The notes: generated from the letters alone by a model not told the origin. A stretch of 64,000 bases of DNA from CAWCUU01 sp963798855 (GCA_963798855.1 CAWCUU010000002.1:1178001-1242000); one strand, 5' to 3'. Positions 26,148 through 35,744 are shown, counted from the stretch's first letter. Program-made: numbers and translations.

Positions 26148-26545
26148 GCGGGGCATCCGATCTGGCGACGCCGCTAAGAGCCCCCTGTTCCATCGGCTCC
26201 GGCGGCTCCCTCGGCGGAGATCAGCCGCCGGGGTGCACGCCGAGCCGCGTCCACCCGCGGCTGGAGCATCGGGTCGTAGCGGCCCTGTGGTTCCGGCTGG
26301 AGCGGAACAGCCACGTGGCGGCGCGGAACCCCCATCTGCGGCATCAGGTGGGTGGGGCGACCGGGGAGGAGGTGTGGATGTCGTGTCCCACTTGTCCCGG
26401 GACATAGGTGTGGAAAGGGAAGGTGTGGAACCTCCCCCCGAAACTCGGCCAGTTCCTCGCTCTTCACGGCCTCCATCCAGGCCAAACACCCAGCAACGGC
26501 GGGGATAAAGCGGAATCATCTCGAATCACCGGGCATAGAAGCGCG
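26148..26545. other. Intergenic stretch with one copy of a dispersed repeat
   Basis: About 400 bases between the TolB/TPR gene and the second att-like copy. It holds the repeat at 26368-26452; I see no gene otherwise. Confidence 0.5.
26368..26452 (+). repeat. Dispersed ~85-bp repeat, copy 1
   Basis: Shares GTGTGGAT-type lead, CTTGTCCCGGGAC, TAGGTGTGGAA and GGTGTGGAACCTCCCCC with 27578-27662 at about the same spacing. It contains the palindrome TGTCCCGGGACA and a doubled GGTGTGGAA. Reading the minus strand both copies give GGGSTPxxSTPxSRDK, but no convincing gene surrounds it. Confidence 0.7.
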
Positions 26546-26562
26546 GTCCTACCGCGACCATA
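26546..26562 (+). repeat. att-like copy 2: exact duplicate of the tRNA-Val 3' end
   Basis: GTCCTACCGCGACCATA, identical to 23267-23283 and in the same orientation, with no tRNA 5' part upstream. It marks the end of the first and start of the second stretch. Confidence 0.75.
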
Positions 26563-26575
26563 CAATGCAGTAAAG

Positions 26576-26624
26576 AGAACGGGTTCCAGCCAACCTCTGG
26601 AAGGTTGGGTCTAGAACCCGTTCT
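26576..26624 (+). other. Nested hairpin just after att-like copy 2
   Basis: Outer arms AGAACGGGTT / AACCCGTTCT (10 bp perfect) enclose an inner CCAACCT-CTGG-AAGGTTGG stem. It may be an element end or a terminator; no long T-run follows. Confidence 0.5.
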
Positions 26625-26776
26625 GACTTCCTGCCCTACCGGACCGGCGCCGACAGCTCATTCGGGTGGCACAGCACCGCGATCGTCCCGTCGATCCCCG
26701 GCAGCACCAGCCGACCGGCGGGGCCGACCCTCAGGTGTTCCGACAGCTCGCCGAGCCAGTGCGCCATGGCGACCGC

Positions 26777-27016
26777 CCGCCGGAGATCATGCGGATGAGC
26801 CGCGAGCAGTGGGATGTCTGGACGCGCGGGTCGGCGATCCGGCGCGCGGGCTACGCCGGGTTCAAGAGGAACGTCGCCGTCGCCATCGGGAACGGGCTGG
26901 CGTCGGTGGACGAGCCGCCAGAGGAGGCGGTGGCGGTGCTACGGGAGGCGCTGGAGGACCCGGAGCCGCTCGTGCGGGAGCACACGTTGGGGGCGCTACG
27001 CCAGATCGGGCGGTAA
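26777..27016 (+). pseudogene. C-terminal scrap of queG (epoxyqueuosine reductase)
   Basis: About 79 residues match the end of QueG: MRMSREQWDVWTRGSAIRRAGYAG, FKRNVAVAIGN, and a HEAT-like end AVAVLREALEDPEPLVREHTLGAL. The cobalamin-binding and Fe-S domains are missing and the frame upstream is unrelated. A gene fragment inside the second att-bounded stretch, non-functional. Confidence 0.7.
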
Positions 27017-27080
27017 TCCGACGCTCCGTCCAGCGCGGCAGGTGCATGGTGAACCTGGTCCGCCGATATCGGCGGATCAC

Positions 27081-27404
27081 ATGCTGGAGGAGGGCAGCTC
27101 GGACCCTCGGCTGCTCCGTGAAACCGGGTTCGTCCTCGCGCGGATCAGGGAAGGGCGGAGCGACCTGGCCGGTGCCCGGGACGCCCTGGACCGGAGCTTC
27201 CTCACGTCGGCTCAGTACTACACCTCCACGTTCCGCCGGGAGCAGGGCCGGCTGGCTGCGGCTGCCGGGGACACGACCGAGGCGGTCGAGGCCTACCGCC
27301 GTTACCTGGCCACGCGAACTGACCCGGAGCCCGCCCTGCGCCCGGCATTGGATCGGGTGGGCCGGGCGTTCGATCAGCTCGTCCGCCAGCTGCCGCGACG
27401 CTGA
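27081..27404 (+). pseudogene. C-terminal scrap of a TPR-type protein
   Basis: About 107 residues resemble the end of the kinase/TPR proteins of this phylum: LARIREGRSDLAGARDALDRSFL, YYTSTFRREQGRLAAAAGDTTEAVEAYRRYLATRTDPEPAL. The effector and most TPR units are missing. It lies in a row of gene scraps and has no plausible own start signal. Confidence 0.6.
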
Positions 27405-27577
27405 GGTAGAGGGACTGTTCGTGTTCACCGGTTCCGGCGCAACAGGAGCAGCTCGACCTGTCCTTCCGTCGGAAACTCCCTGGCGGCGTCGTCAATCACC
27501 ATGTTCTCGTTATAGCACACCTCACGCCTCAGCGATCGACGAAGTGGAGATCGTTCGTCACGCAGGTGGAGTGGGGG

Positions 27578-27662
27578 GACGGGGTGGATACGTTGTCCCG
27601 CTTGTCCCGGGACGTAGGTGTGGAAGGGGCAGGTGTGGAACCTCCCCCTGGAAATCGTCCAG
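27578..27662 (+). repeat. Dispersed ~85-bp repeat, copy 2, at the 5' edge of a TPR fragment
   Basis: Aligned copy of 26368-26452 (TTGTCCCGCTTGTCCCGGGAC, TAGGTGTGGAAGGGGC, GGTGTGGAACCTCCCCC). The TPR-coding sequence starts directly behind it. Confidence 0.7.
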
Positions 27663-27670
27663 ATCCTCTC

Positions 27671-28438
27671 GACTCCACGCTGGCGGACGCACACCTTGCC
27701 CTCGGCGGTTCGCTGGACCTGCGGCTGCGCTTCAGGGATGCCCTGGACGAATACCGCAGAGCGGTCACTCTGGACCCTTCGTCGGTCACCGCCCACCACT
27801 TTCTCGGCTTCAGCCTGCTCAATCTCGGCTATACCGACGACGCGCTGGTCGAGCTGCGCCACGCGAGCCAACTCGACCCCCTGGCGGTGACCCCCACGAG
27901 CGCGCTGGGCTACGCGCTGCTGATCGCCCGGCGATTTCCGGAATCCATCGAAGCGTCCCGCCGCGTGCTGTCGCTCGACTCGACCTTCCCGCTGGCAATC
28001 TACGGGCTCGGACTGGCGCAGGCCTTCAGCGCACAGGCCGACGCATCGGTGCAGACCCTCGAGCGAGGCGCGCGGCTGTACCCGCGCGACTCCAGAATCG
28101 CCTCCGCGCTGCTCTTCGCCTACGCGGCGGCCGGGCGCTGGCCGGACGGGGACCGGATGCGTGCGCACCTCCACCAGCCCGGCACCGACGCATTTGACGG
28201 GCAAGCCGCGATCGGCGACCTGGTTTTCGGGGACGCCGAGCCCCTCCTGCGACTCCTGACGTCGGAGGCCGGCCAGCGACGCTTCATCTACAACGGCGGC
28301 GCGATCGGCTGCAATCCGCTCTTCGACCCCCTCTGGAAAAGCGCTCGCTTTCGGACGGCGACGCGCAAGCTGACCATCCAGCCGTGCGGCCTCGCGCGGC
28401 CCTGGCCAATGTCGACATCCTCGAAACCGATCTCCTGA
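27671..28438 (+). pseudogene. TPR protein fragment, 5' part replaced by the dispersed repeat
   Basis: TPR-like sequence begins abruptly at LDSTLADAHLALGG and runs through ~6 units (FRDALDEYRRAVTLDPSSVTAHHFLGFSLLNLG; DDALVELRHASQLDPLAVT; RVLSLDSTFPLAIYGLG) to a C-terminal RFRTATRKLTIQPCG. The open frame continues upstream to ATG 27566, but those 35 residues are merely the translated repeat. It looks like the back half of a TolB/TPR protein such as the one at 24270. It may still be translated from 27566. Confidence 0.6.
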
Positions 28439-28709
28439 ACGACCTGCCTTATCGACTCAACGGGTGGGTCGAGATGCGGTTGCGCCGTGCCGACGCAGAC
28501 CGCGCCGGTTGCGTTCGGGTCCGGGACGGCCGATCCCGCATCCGCACAAGACTATCCGAATGCTCGCGTTGCTTTCGTAGCTCCAAGGTATGGCCTGCAA
28601 ACGACTTCCGCCTCACGGCCTCAATGGACCGGCTCCTGCACGAGCGACGCTCAGCCGATTCCGGTGCATCATCAACGTCCAGGTCCGTGTCCCCCGTCCC
28701 CGGCCCGAC

Positions 28710-31116
28710 ATGAGTGTCTTCATGCACGACCTCCATTACTCTGCGCGGCTTGCACGCAGGACTCCGGGCACCACGCTATTGATCGTGCTGGTGCTCGGGT
28801 TGGGCATGGGTGCGAGCACCGCCGTTTTCACCGTGCTCAACAACACGCTGCTGCGCCCGATGATGCTCGAGGACGTCGACGAGCTCGTGCGCATCGACGA
28901 CGTGAATCTCGGCCCGGATGGAACCGGGGACGAGAGGAACATCTCGCCGCTCAACGTCGATGCCCTGGGCCGGAGCTCCCGCACCCTGGCCGCCGTCACC
29001 GTCCAGCAGGCACGCTGGTTCGTGCTGAGCGGCCGGGATGAGCCGGTGCGCCTGCGCGGAGCGGCCGTGTCGGGCGGCTGGAACCGGGCGCTGGGAGTGC
29101 AGCCGGTGATCGGCCGCGGCTTCAGCGAGGACGAGCTGCGCGGTGGTGACGGCAGCACCGCCGTCCTGCTCGGCTACGATCTCTGGCAGCGCAGCTTCAG
29201 CGGGTCGAGCAGCGTGCTGGGCCGCGCCGTCGTACTGAACGGCACGCCCCGCACGGTAGTCGGCGTGATGCCGCGCGGCTTCCACTTCCCGTACGAGGCT
29301 GAAGTATGGGTGCCGATCCATTACGATCCGCAGAACGGGGAGGCGCACTACCTGCTGGCGTTCGGTCGCCGGAAGCCCGGTGCCACGATCGAGGCGGTGA
29401 ACGCGGAGCTCGCCACGATCTCGCGGCGACTCGCCGCCGAATATCCGGCGACGAACACGGACTGGCGCATGCGCGCGCAGGACCTGCGTGAGAACCTGGT
29501 GCGCGGGGCGGATCACGTCACGCTCGCTCTTCTCGCGACCGTCGCTTTCCTGCTGATCCTGTCGAGCGTCAACGTCGCCGCCCTCATGCTCGCGCGCATG
29601 CACGGACGTCGGCGCGAGCTGCTGCTTCGCGCAGCGCTCGGCGCGTCCCGCGTGCGGCAGCTGCGACAGATTACGACCGAAGCGCTGCTGCTGTCCGCCG
29701 CTGGCGCGATCGTCGGGCTGATCCTGACCATCTTCCTGTTCCCCATCCTCGGCGCGCTCGTGCCGCCGGTCATGAGCGTGGAGCTCGCGCAGAACGATCT
29801 CGTGCTCGACCCGCGCGTGCTTCGCGTTCGCCTTTTCGCTGGCGTTGGTGGCCGTGCTACTGGCCGGGCTCCTCCCGGCGTACCGCTCGGTGCCGCGCGA
29901 TCTTGAGGGCGCCCTGCGGGCGGGCGAGCGGGGCGGCAGCAGCCGGGCCCACCGCTGGTCGCTCCGCGGGCTCGTCCTCGGGGAGGTCGCGCTCGCTCTC
30001 GTGCTGCTCGTCGGATCGGCTGGGGTGATCCTCGGCTTCACCCGTGGGCTCGGCGGGAGCGCGGGGTACGATGCGGACGGCGTCTTGACGATGCGGCTCA
30101 GCCTCGCCAATGCGGACTATCCGGGTCCTGGGGCGCGGGCGCGCGTGGTCGCCGCGCTGCTGGATCAGGTCCGCGGCGTGCCCGGCGTGTTGTCCGTCGC
30201 CGCCACGACCACGAGCCCGCGCCTCAGTTCGTGGAGTACGCGGGTCACGGCCGTGGGCGGCGATCCCTCGGCACACCCACTGGAAGTGCAGTTCCCGGCC
30301 GTCTCCACCGGCTACTTCGAGACGATGCGGGTGGGGTTATCGGGGCGGGACTTCGGCCCGGGCGATCGTCTCGAGGCACCTCCTGTCGCGATCGCCAGCC
30401 GCGACCTCGCCAAGACCTTCTGGCCGGGCCGCTCCGCCGTTGGACGGCGGGTGCGGATCGATCCCGACGCGCCGCCGTTGACGATCGTGGGCGTGGCCGC
30501 GAACACCCGCTGGGCCGACCGCCCCGAGCGCGCCCTCTACGTGCCCTACGCGCAGGCTACGGCCCCGTTGCTGATGCGCGAGGTCCACCTCATGGTCCGG
30601 ACGGTCGGCAAGCCGAGCGCGGCGTTCGGCGCGGTGCGCGAGCGCATCCGTGCCGTCGATCCTCGCATCCCGGTCTTCGGCGTCGCGCCGCTGACGGAGG
30701 TGCGCGGCCCGGAATACGTGCTCGAGCGTACGGGTGCGCTGATCAGCGCCGGGTTCGCCTCGCTCGGCATGCTGATCGCCCTGATGGGGATCTTCGGTGC
30801 GCTGACGCACGCGATCCTGGCGGCCAGGCGCGAGCACGCGGTTCGCCGCGTAATGGGCGCGACGCCACGGGACATCTTCGAGCGCCAGCTCCGTGAATTG
30901 TTGCTGCTGCTCGGCGCGGGGTCGATTCTGGGCGGCGCGGGCGGGGCTCTGTTGAACCGCGTGTTGCGGCACCTCATCCCGGGCGCGGCGGGAGTGCCGT
31001 TTGAGACCTACGCTCTTTTGATCGTGGGCATGGTCGTGACCGGCTGTCTCACCGCGGTGTGGCCCGCGCTCCACGGCGCTCGCAGAGACGTCAACGCCGC
31101 TCTACGCGAGGTATAG
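28710..31116 (+). pseudogene. ADOP/MacB-type ABC transporter permease, broken by one frameshift
   Basis: About 800 residues in two overlapping frames. Frame 1 (28710 to ~29828): N-terminal membrane helix after RTPGTTLLIVLVLGLGMGASTAVFTVLN, periplasmic MacB-PCD domain (ALGVQPVIGRGFSEDEL, VLLGYDLWQRSFSG, GVMPRGFHFP) and the first FtsX triplet. Frame 2 (from ~29829 to 31116) continues without gap as FAFSLALVAVLLAGLLPAYRS, a second helix and periplasmic domain, and the final FtsX triplet (HAILAARREHAVRRVMGATPRDI). One extra base in CTTCGCGTTCGCC is enough to explain it. ADOP permeases have no ATPase of their own. Sequencing error is the alternative. Confidence 0.85.
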
Positions 31117-31173
31117 GGCCGCCGACACGGCCAACCCACCGATCAGTCGGCTATCGACGTTAATCGTTGACCG

Positions 31174-31190
31174 GTCCTGCCGCGACCATA
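31174..31190 (+). repeat. att-like copy 3: tRNA-Val 3' end with one mismatch
   Basis: GTCCTGCCGCGACCATA (A to G at position 6), same orientation as copies 1 and 2. It shares an extra CG before and a C after with copy 2. It lies 58 bases after the ADOP stop codon. Confidence 0.65.
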
Positions 31191-31494
31191 CGGCAGACAG
31201 CGGCGATCGGGCATCCTTGGCATGCGGCCGACTACCCGTTACCCTTGCAGACACGCAAACACCTCGACGCACAATAACACACACCCATTCAACCGCCGGT
31301 CCTCGAGCCGGCGGCGACGGCGGCGCGGGGCTCCGCTCTGAAAGCGGACCCCCGCGGCGCCCGGAATAGACGGCAGCCGACGCTCCTCGCATGCCGACCG
31401 AACGGGTTCCATTCTGCATCGGCACCGGCCGGTCGTGCTGCGCACCTTCGCCGAGGTCCGCCGAGTGGATCACGGAACAGGAAGAATCGCGAAC
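31191..31494. other. Intergenic stretch before the TonB receptor
   Basis: About 300 bases. I see no gene and no clear riboswitch or Fur-like palindrome. A GC-rich imperfect inverted repeat (GGGGCTCCGCTCTGAAAGCGGACCCCC region near 31330-31360) could form a stem. The promoter of the receptor operon must lie here. Confidence 0.4.
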
Positions 31495-33576
31495 ATGCCG
31501 CCGCGGTCGCACCGGATCACGATGTGCGTTCGCGTCGCCGCGCTGCTCATCGTGCCCGCGCCGGTCCTCGCGCAGGCGGGGACCGATTCGATCGCGTCGC
31601 AGCCGTATCGGCTGGACGCGCTGGTGGTCGTGGCCGACCGCTACGCGACGGCGCTCCGGAACACGGTCGCGGCGACCAGCCTGCTGACGCGCGCCGACCT
31701 CAATGCGCTGCCCGCCAGCACCCTCGCCGAGGCCCTCGAGACCGTGCCCGGCCTCATCTTCGTCGAGCAGGACGGCTCCGGCCATCTGCCGATCGCGATC
31801 GCGCGCGGCTTCTTCGGCGGCGGAGAGACCTCCTACGTGCTGCTCACGATCGATGGCGTCCCGGCGAACGAGGGCCGGACAGGGCTCGTCGAGTGGAGCC
31901 GGATCCCGCTCGACAACATAGAGCGCATCGAGGTGCTCCGCGGCTCCGCCTCCGTATCCTACGGCGACGCCGCGCTCGGCGCCGTCATCAACGTCGTGAC
32001 CCGGCGCGCGCCACCGTCCGCCGGCGTCTCCGGTCGGGCGGCCGCGTCCGTCTCGTCGTGGAGCGGCGGAGGCGTGCACGCGTCCGCCGGCTCGGGACTC
32101 GGCGCCGCCGGCCTGGATGCGGCGGTCGACTACGATCGCGATGAAGGCTTCCGCGACCATTCTCGCTCGAATCGGCTGACGACGTCGCTCTCGCTGGGCC
32201 GGTCAGCGGGGTACGGCGGCAACGCGCTCACCGGACGGCTGGCATTCAGCCGCCTGTTCAACGAGGATCCCGGTCCGGTCCCCGAGACCGAGGCAGGATT
32301 CGACCGGCGGGGTACCCATCCCGCCTTCGCGAACAATGAACGCACGCAGAAGGCGGCCGAGGCGAGCGTCGAGGGCCGGCGCGCCTGGTCAGGCGGCCGT
32401 CGGCTCGACGCGGCCGTCCGCCTGCGCTGGTACGATCAGCAAAGGATGCGAACGCTCCTGCTCACGCCGAGCTTCGGCGACACGCAGGACCAGGACGACC
32501 GCGAGGTGGGGGTGTGGGCGCGCACGCAGCTCGCGGCGCCACTGGGCGGCGCGCTTCTCCACGTCGGCGCCGAGGCGCAGGGTGCCTCGTTCCGGACCCG
32601 CTACACCGAGCCGGGCACCGGCGCGCCCCTCACGTCCGGCGACGGCCACGAGTGGAAGCTCGGCCTCCACGGCGAGCTGAGCGGCTCGCCCACCGAGCGG
32701 CTCCGAATCGTCGGTGGGATCCGCTTCAATGCCGTGCTGCCGACGGACGAGACGCCCGCGTCGCCCGCTTCGCCCTCGTTCCATCAGTGGTCGCCGCGTG
32801 TCGGCGGGAACTTCGCGTACCGCGAGGACCCGGCGAGCGCCGGCAACGTCTTCGTGTCGTGGACGCGCGCGTTCAAGGCGCCCACGCTCGACCAGCTCTT
32901 CAATGTGCGCGCCATCCCGACGGGCGAGCCTGGCGCGACCATCAGCATCTCGAACGGCGAGCTGAAGCCGCAGCGCTCGACCGCGATCGAGGCCGGCGTC
33001 TACCAGCGACTCCCGCTGGGCGGCGGCGAGCGCTACGCCGAGCTGTCGGTGTCCGCCTACCGTCAGTGGCTGGACGACGAGATCGACTTCGACATCCTGA
33101 CGTACCGCTACGGCAACATCCTGGCGAGCCGCCACACCGGGGCGGAGCTGTCGGTGCGCGCCGTGCTCTCTCCGCGTCTCGAGCTCACACACGCCGCGAC
33201 GCTCGGCCGGGCCACGTTCCGGACCTCGGCCAACCACGGCAACCAACTCAAGAACATCCCGGAGAGCGCGTTCACGACGACGGCCCGCATCGCGCTTGCC
33301 GATCCCCTGTCTCTCACGCTGACGCATCGCGCCGTCGGGCGCGTCTGGCTCGACGACGAGAACACCGAATCACTGTCCGGCAGGTCGCTCTTCGATGCCG
33401 GCGTGCAGTGGCGGGTTGGCAGGGTCGGCGCTCGCCTTTCCGTCCGCAACGTGTTCGACGCCGACTACGGCAGCTTCGGTTTCCTGCTCTACGACCCGTT
33501 CGCCAACGAGAACGTGCGCATGATCCATCCGGGGATGGGGCGAGCCATCGACCTTCGCCTGACCGTGGGGTCCTGA
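31495..33576 (+). CDS. TonB-dependent outer-membrane receptor
   Basis: 693 residues from ATG 31495 with a signal peptide ending VLAQA. The plug domain carries LDALVVVADRYATAL (TonB-box region), LAEALETVPGLIFV, YVLLTIDGVPANEG and IERIEVLRGSASVSYGDAALGAVINVVT. The barrel follows with alternating strands to a final aromatic-poor strand (MGRAIDLRLTVGS). BtuB/FepA-like in outline, ligand unknown. A cytochrome c and a beta-propeller lipoprotein follow within 3 bases or by overlap, so the three form an operon. Confidence 0.9.
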   Translation: MPPRSHRITMCVRVAALLIVPAPVLAQAGTDSIASQPYRLDALVVVADRYATALRNTVAATSLLTRADLNALPASTLAEALETVPGLIFVEQDGSGHLPIAIARGFFGGGETSYVLLTIDGVPANEGRTGLVEWSRIPLDNIERIEVLRGSASVSYGDAALGAVINVVTRRAPPSAGVSGRAAASVSSWSGGGVHASAGSGLGAAGLDAAVDYDRDEGFRDHSRSNRLTTSLSLGRSAGYGGNALTGRLAFSRLFNEDPGPVPETEAGFDRRGTHPAFANNERTQKAAEASVEGRRAWSGGRRLDAAVRLRWYDQQRMRTLLLTPSFGDTQDQDDREVGVWARTQLAAPLGGALLHVGAEAQGASFRTRYTEPGTGAPLTSGDGHEWKLGLHGELSGSPTERLRIVGGIRFNAVLPTDETPASPASPSFHQWSPRVGGNFAYREDPASAGNVFVSWTRAFKAPTLDQLFNVRAIPTGEPGATISISNGELKPQRSTAIEAGVYQRLPLGGGERYAELSVSAYRQWLDDEIDFDILTYRYGNILASRHTGAELSVRAVLSPRLELTHAATLGRATFRTSANHGNQLKNIPESAFTTTARIALADPLSLTLTHRAVGRVWLDDENTESLSGRSLFDAGVQWRVGRVGARLSVRNVFDADYGSFGFLLYDPFANENVRMIHPGMGRAIDLRLTVGS

Positions 33577-33579
33577 CCC

Positions 33580-34197
33580 ATGCCGGAGCGCCCGCAGGCC
33601 CGACGACCGCTTCGGATGCGCCGCGGAGCGACGGCGCCGCTCCGCCTCGCCGCCGGGCTCGTCCTGCTCGTGGCATCCTGCGGTCCGGAGCCTCCGGCGG
33701 CGGCGCAGCGGACAACGGCGTCTGTCGGCGGCCCCGCGGGCGCGCTCCCCGCGGCTGGCGTTTCGAATGCCGGGATTGCTCCGACCAGCGGCTCGCGTGC
33801 CGGGAGCTCCGCGGCCGCGGATTCCAAGCACGCCGCGCCCTGGACGATGCCGGCGGTTCCGGAACCGATCGCGGAGGGGATCGGCGTTTACCGCACGAAC
33901 TACTGCGGAACCTGCCACCGCAACACGCTCGCCGGCACCGCCGGCATCTTCGGCCCGAGCCACGACAGCCTGCGCGTGAACGCCGCACGCCGGCTCCACG
34001 ATCCAGCGTACACGGGTCACGCGACGACGCCGGAGGCGTACGTGCGGGAGAGCATCCGCGATCCCGGCGCATATCGCGTCCCGGGGTTCGAGCACACGCG
34101 CTTCCTGATGCCGGCCTACACACAGCTGACCGACTCCGAAGTGGATGCACTGGTTCGGATGCTTCTCTGGCAACCCACAGCGCAAGGAGGACGATGA
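33580..34197 (+). CDS. Monoheme c-type cytochrome lipoprotein
   Basis: 205 residues. The signal region (LRLAAGLVLLVASC) has a lipobox-like ASC, followed by an Ala/Gly/Ser-rich linker and a c-type cytochrome domain: heme motif CGTCH in YRTNYCGTCHRNTL, and the likely Met ligand in RFLMPAYTQLTDSEVDALVRML. Periplasmic or outer-membrane electron carrier. It sits between a TonB receptor (3-base gap) and a propeller lipoprotein (ATGATGA overlap), unusual partners for a cytochrome. Confidence 0.85.
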   Translation: MPERPQARRPLRMRRGATAPLRLAAGLVLLVASCGPEPPAAAQRTTASVGGPAGALPAAGVSNAGIAPTSGSRAGSSAAADSKHAAPWTMPAVPEPIAEGIGVYRTNYCGTCHRNTLAGTAGIFGPSHDSLRVNAARRLHDPAYTGHATTPEAYVRESIRDPGAYRVPGFEHTRFLMPAYTQLTDSEVDALVRMLLWQPTAQGGR

Positions 34198-35333
34198 TGA
34201 CGCGACGTCCGACAGGACTCCTGCCCCTCGCACTCGGTTCCGTCTTCGCGCTCTCCGCGTGTGGCGGCGGCAACGACGCGGAGAACAGTGCCGCCACGCC
34301 GGAAAGCACCGAGCCGACCGTCGTCGCCAGCGGTCTGAACACGCCCATGGGTGTGCTCGTCGACGACGACGGCACGGTCTGGATCACCGACAGCGGCACC
34401 GGGGGTCCGGATTCTGTCGCGACTCCCGATGCCGCGACGGGGCAGGTGGCGAAGCTGCCCTTCGGCCTGACCGCGCGGCTCGTGCGCGTGGACCCGTCAG
34501 GCACGCAGACGGACGTCGTGAGCGACCTCCCCTCGATCATCCTGCCCGACGCACCGATCGGCGCGGCCCGGCTGGCCATGTGGAATGGATCGCTGTACTT
34601 CACGAGCGGTGGATGGCAGGACGGAACCGGGCCGCGTCAGCCCAGGAACGCCGCACTGCTCCGGCTCGACGGAGATTCCCTGACCGAAGTCCTCGACACG
34701 TGGGACATCGAGAAGAGCCGAAACCCGGCCGGGGCACTCGTCGAAGCGCACCCATTCGGGATCACGGTCGGACCCGACGGCGCCCTGTGGATCGCCGACG
34801 CGGCCGGTAACGACCTGTTCCGGGTCGCGTCGCCATCGGACTCGCTCCAGCTGGTCGCCGTCTTCGACGCGCTGCCGAGCCCCGTCCCGAACGCCGCACG
34901 CGGCAACGCGATGGAGACCGAGCCCGTGCCGACCGCCGTCGCGTTCATGAACGGCGAGGCCTACGTGTCGTTCCTGCCGGGCGCCCCGTTCGTGCCGGGA
35001 TCCGGGAAGGTCGTGCACGTCACGTCGGACGGGAAGTACAGCGACTACGCGACGGGCTTCTCCATGCTCTCCGACCTCAAGACCGGGCCGGACGGCAAGC
35101 TCTACGGCGTATCCATGGGCACGTTCACCGAGCAGGGGCCGACGCCGAACTCCGGCTCGATCATCCGCATCGGGCCGGACGAGACGTCGGAAGCCGTCCT
35201 GACGGGCCTCCAGCTGCCGACCGCCCTCGCGTTCGACAAGGAAGGCAACGCCTACGTCGCGATCAGCGCCCTCGGGCAGCCCGGCGCCGGCCAGGTCGTG
35301 AAGTATCCGCACGTCGCGAGCACCGGCGGCTGA
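34194..35333 (+). CDS. ScyD/ScyE-like beta-propeller lipoprotein
   Basis: 379 residues with lipobox LSACG after a short signal. NHL/SMP30-like blades recur: GLNTPMGVLVDDDGTVWITDSG, HPFGITVGPDGALWIADAAGNDL, MLSDLKTGPDGKLYGVSMG, LQLPTALAFDKEGNAYVAIS. This spacing is typical of the ScyD/ScyE family, whose general function outside cyanobacteria is unknown. ATG overlaps the cytochrome stop. Likely binds or processes something delivered by the receptor. Confidence 0.82.
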   Translation: MMTRRPTGLLPLALGSVFALSACGGGNDAENSAATPESTEPTVVASGLNTPMGVLVDDDGTVWITDSGTGGPDSVATPDAATGQVAKLPFGLTARLVRVDPSGTQTDVVSDLPSIILPDAPIGAARLAMWNGSLYFTSGGWQDGTGPRQPRNAALLRLDGDSLTEVLDTWDIEKSRNPAGALVEAHPFGITVGPDGALWIADAAGNDLFRVASPSDSLQLVAVFDALPSPVPNAARGNAMETEPVPTAVAFMNGEAYVSFLPGAPFVPGSGKVVHVTSDGKYSDYATGFSMLSDLKTGPDGKLYGVSMGTFTEQGPTPNSGSIIRIGPDETSEAVLTGLQLPTALAFDKEGNAYVAISALGQPGAGQVVKYPHVASTGG

Positions 35334-35372
35334 CGGATCGGCCGCGGTCGCGCTACTCGCGCGCGGCGGCCC

Positions 35373-35589
35373 TCAGGGGAATCCCATCCGTCGCAGGAGG
35401 GCGGTGAGGCGCGGATCCTGACGCGGCGGATCGAACCAAGGCGCGGTCCTGAGCGGTGCCAGCATCGGTGACCGCGCCTGGAACGCGGCCGACAGCGCGT
35501 CGAGCGCCGCATCGTGGTGCTCGATCATGACGTCAACGGCCTCTGCTCGGCTGCGTTCGGCGGCCCGCAGCCGTCGTCGACGTCGGCGT
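35373..35589 (-). pseudogene. C-terminal scrap of a TolB/TPR-type protein
   Basis: Minus strand, closed upstream by TGA, about 70 residues: RRRLRAAERSRAEAVDVMIE, AALDALSAAFQARSPMLAPL, RTAPWFDPPRQDPRLTALLRRMGFP, then stop. The ending DPRxxALLRRMGFP is the usual C-terminus of the TPR proteins seen at 24270. No start signal; a remnant. Confidence 0.55.
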
Positions 35590-35744
35590 CAATGGAAGTC
35601 GAAGCGCCCCGGCGCCCAGGCTGCCGGGGCGTTCGATTGTGCGGCCTCGACTGCAGGACCGTCCATGGACTGTGGTTGTGCGCGCTTGGCAAGGGGTCGC
35701 CGGCGATGTACTTTATTAGACAAAGAACTTGTCCCGGAGCATCG

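Noticed and set aside
26391..26402. TGTCCCGGGACA palindrome as an independent operator
   Set aside because: It is part of the longer dispersed repeat and is changed in the second copy, so no evidence for an operator role.
24174..26519. A 781-residue minus-strand open frame opposite the TolB/TPR gene
   Set aside because: Antisense to a well-supported gene; composition is Arg/Pro/Gly-rich without domains, as expected for the reverse frame of GC-rich DNA.
31191..31494. Cobalamin or other riboswitch before the TonB receptor
   Set aside because: I looked for the B12-box type conserved core and saw none; only an ordinary GC-rich stem.
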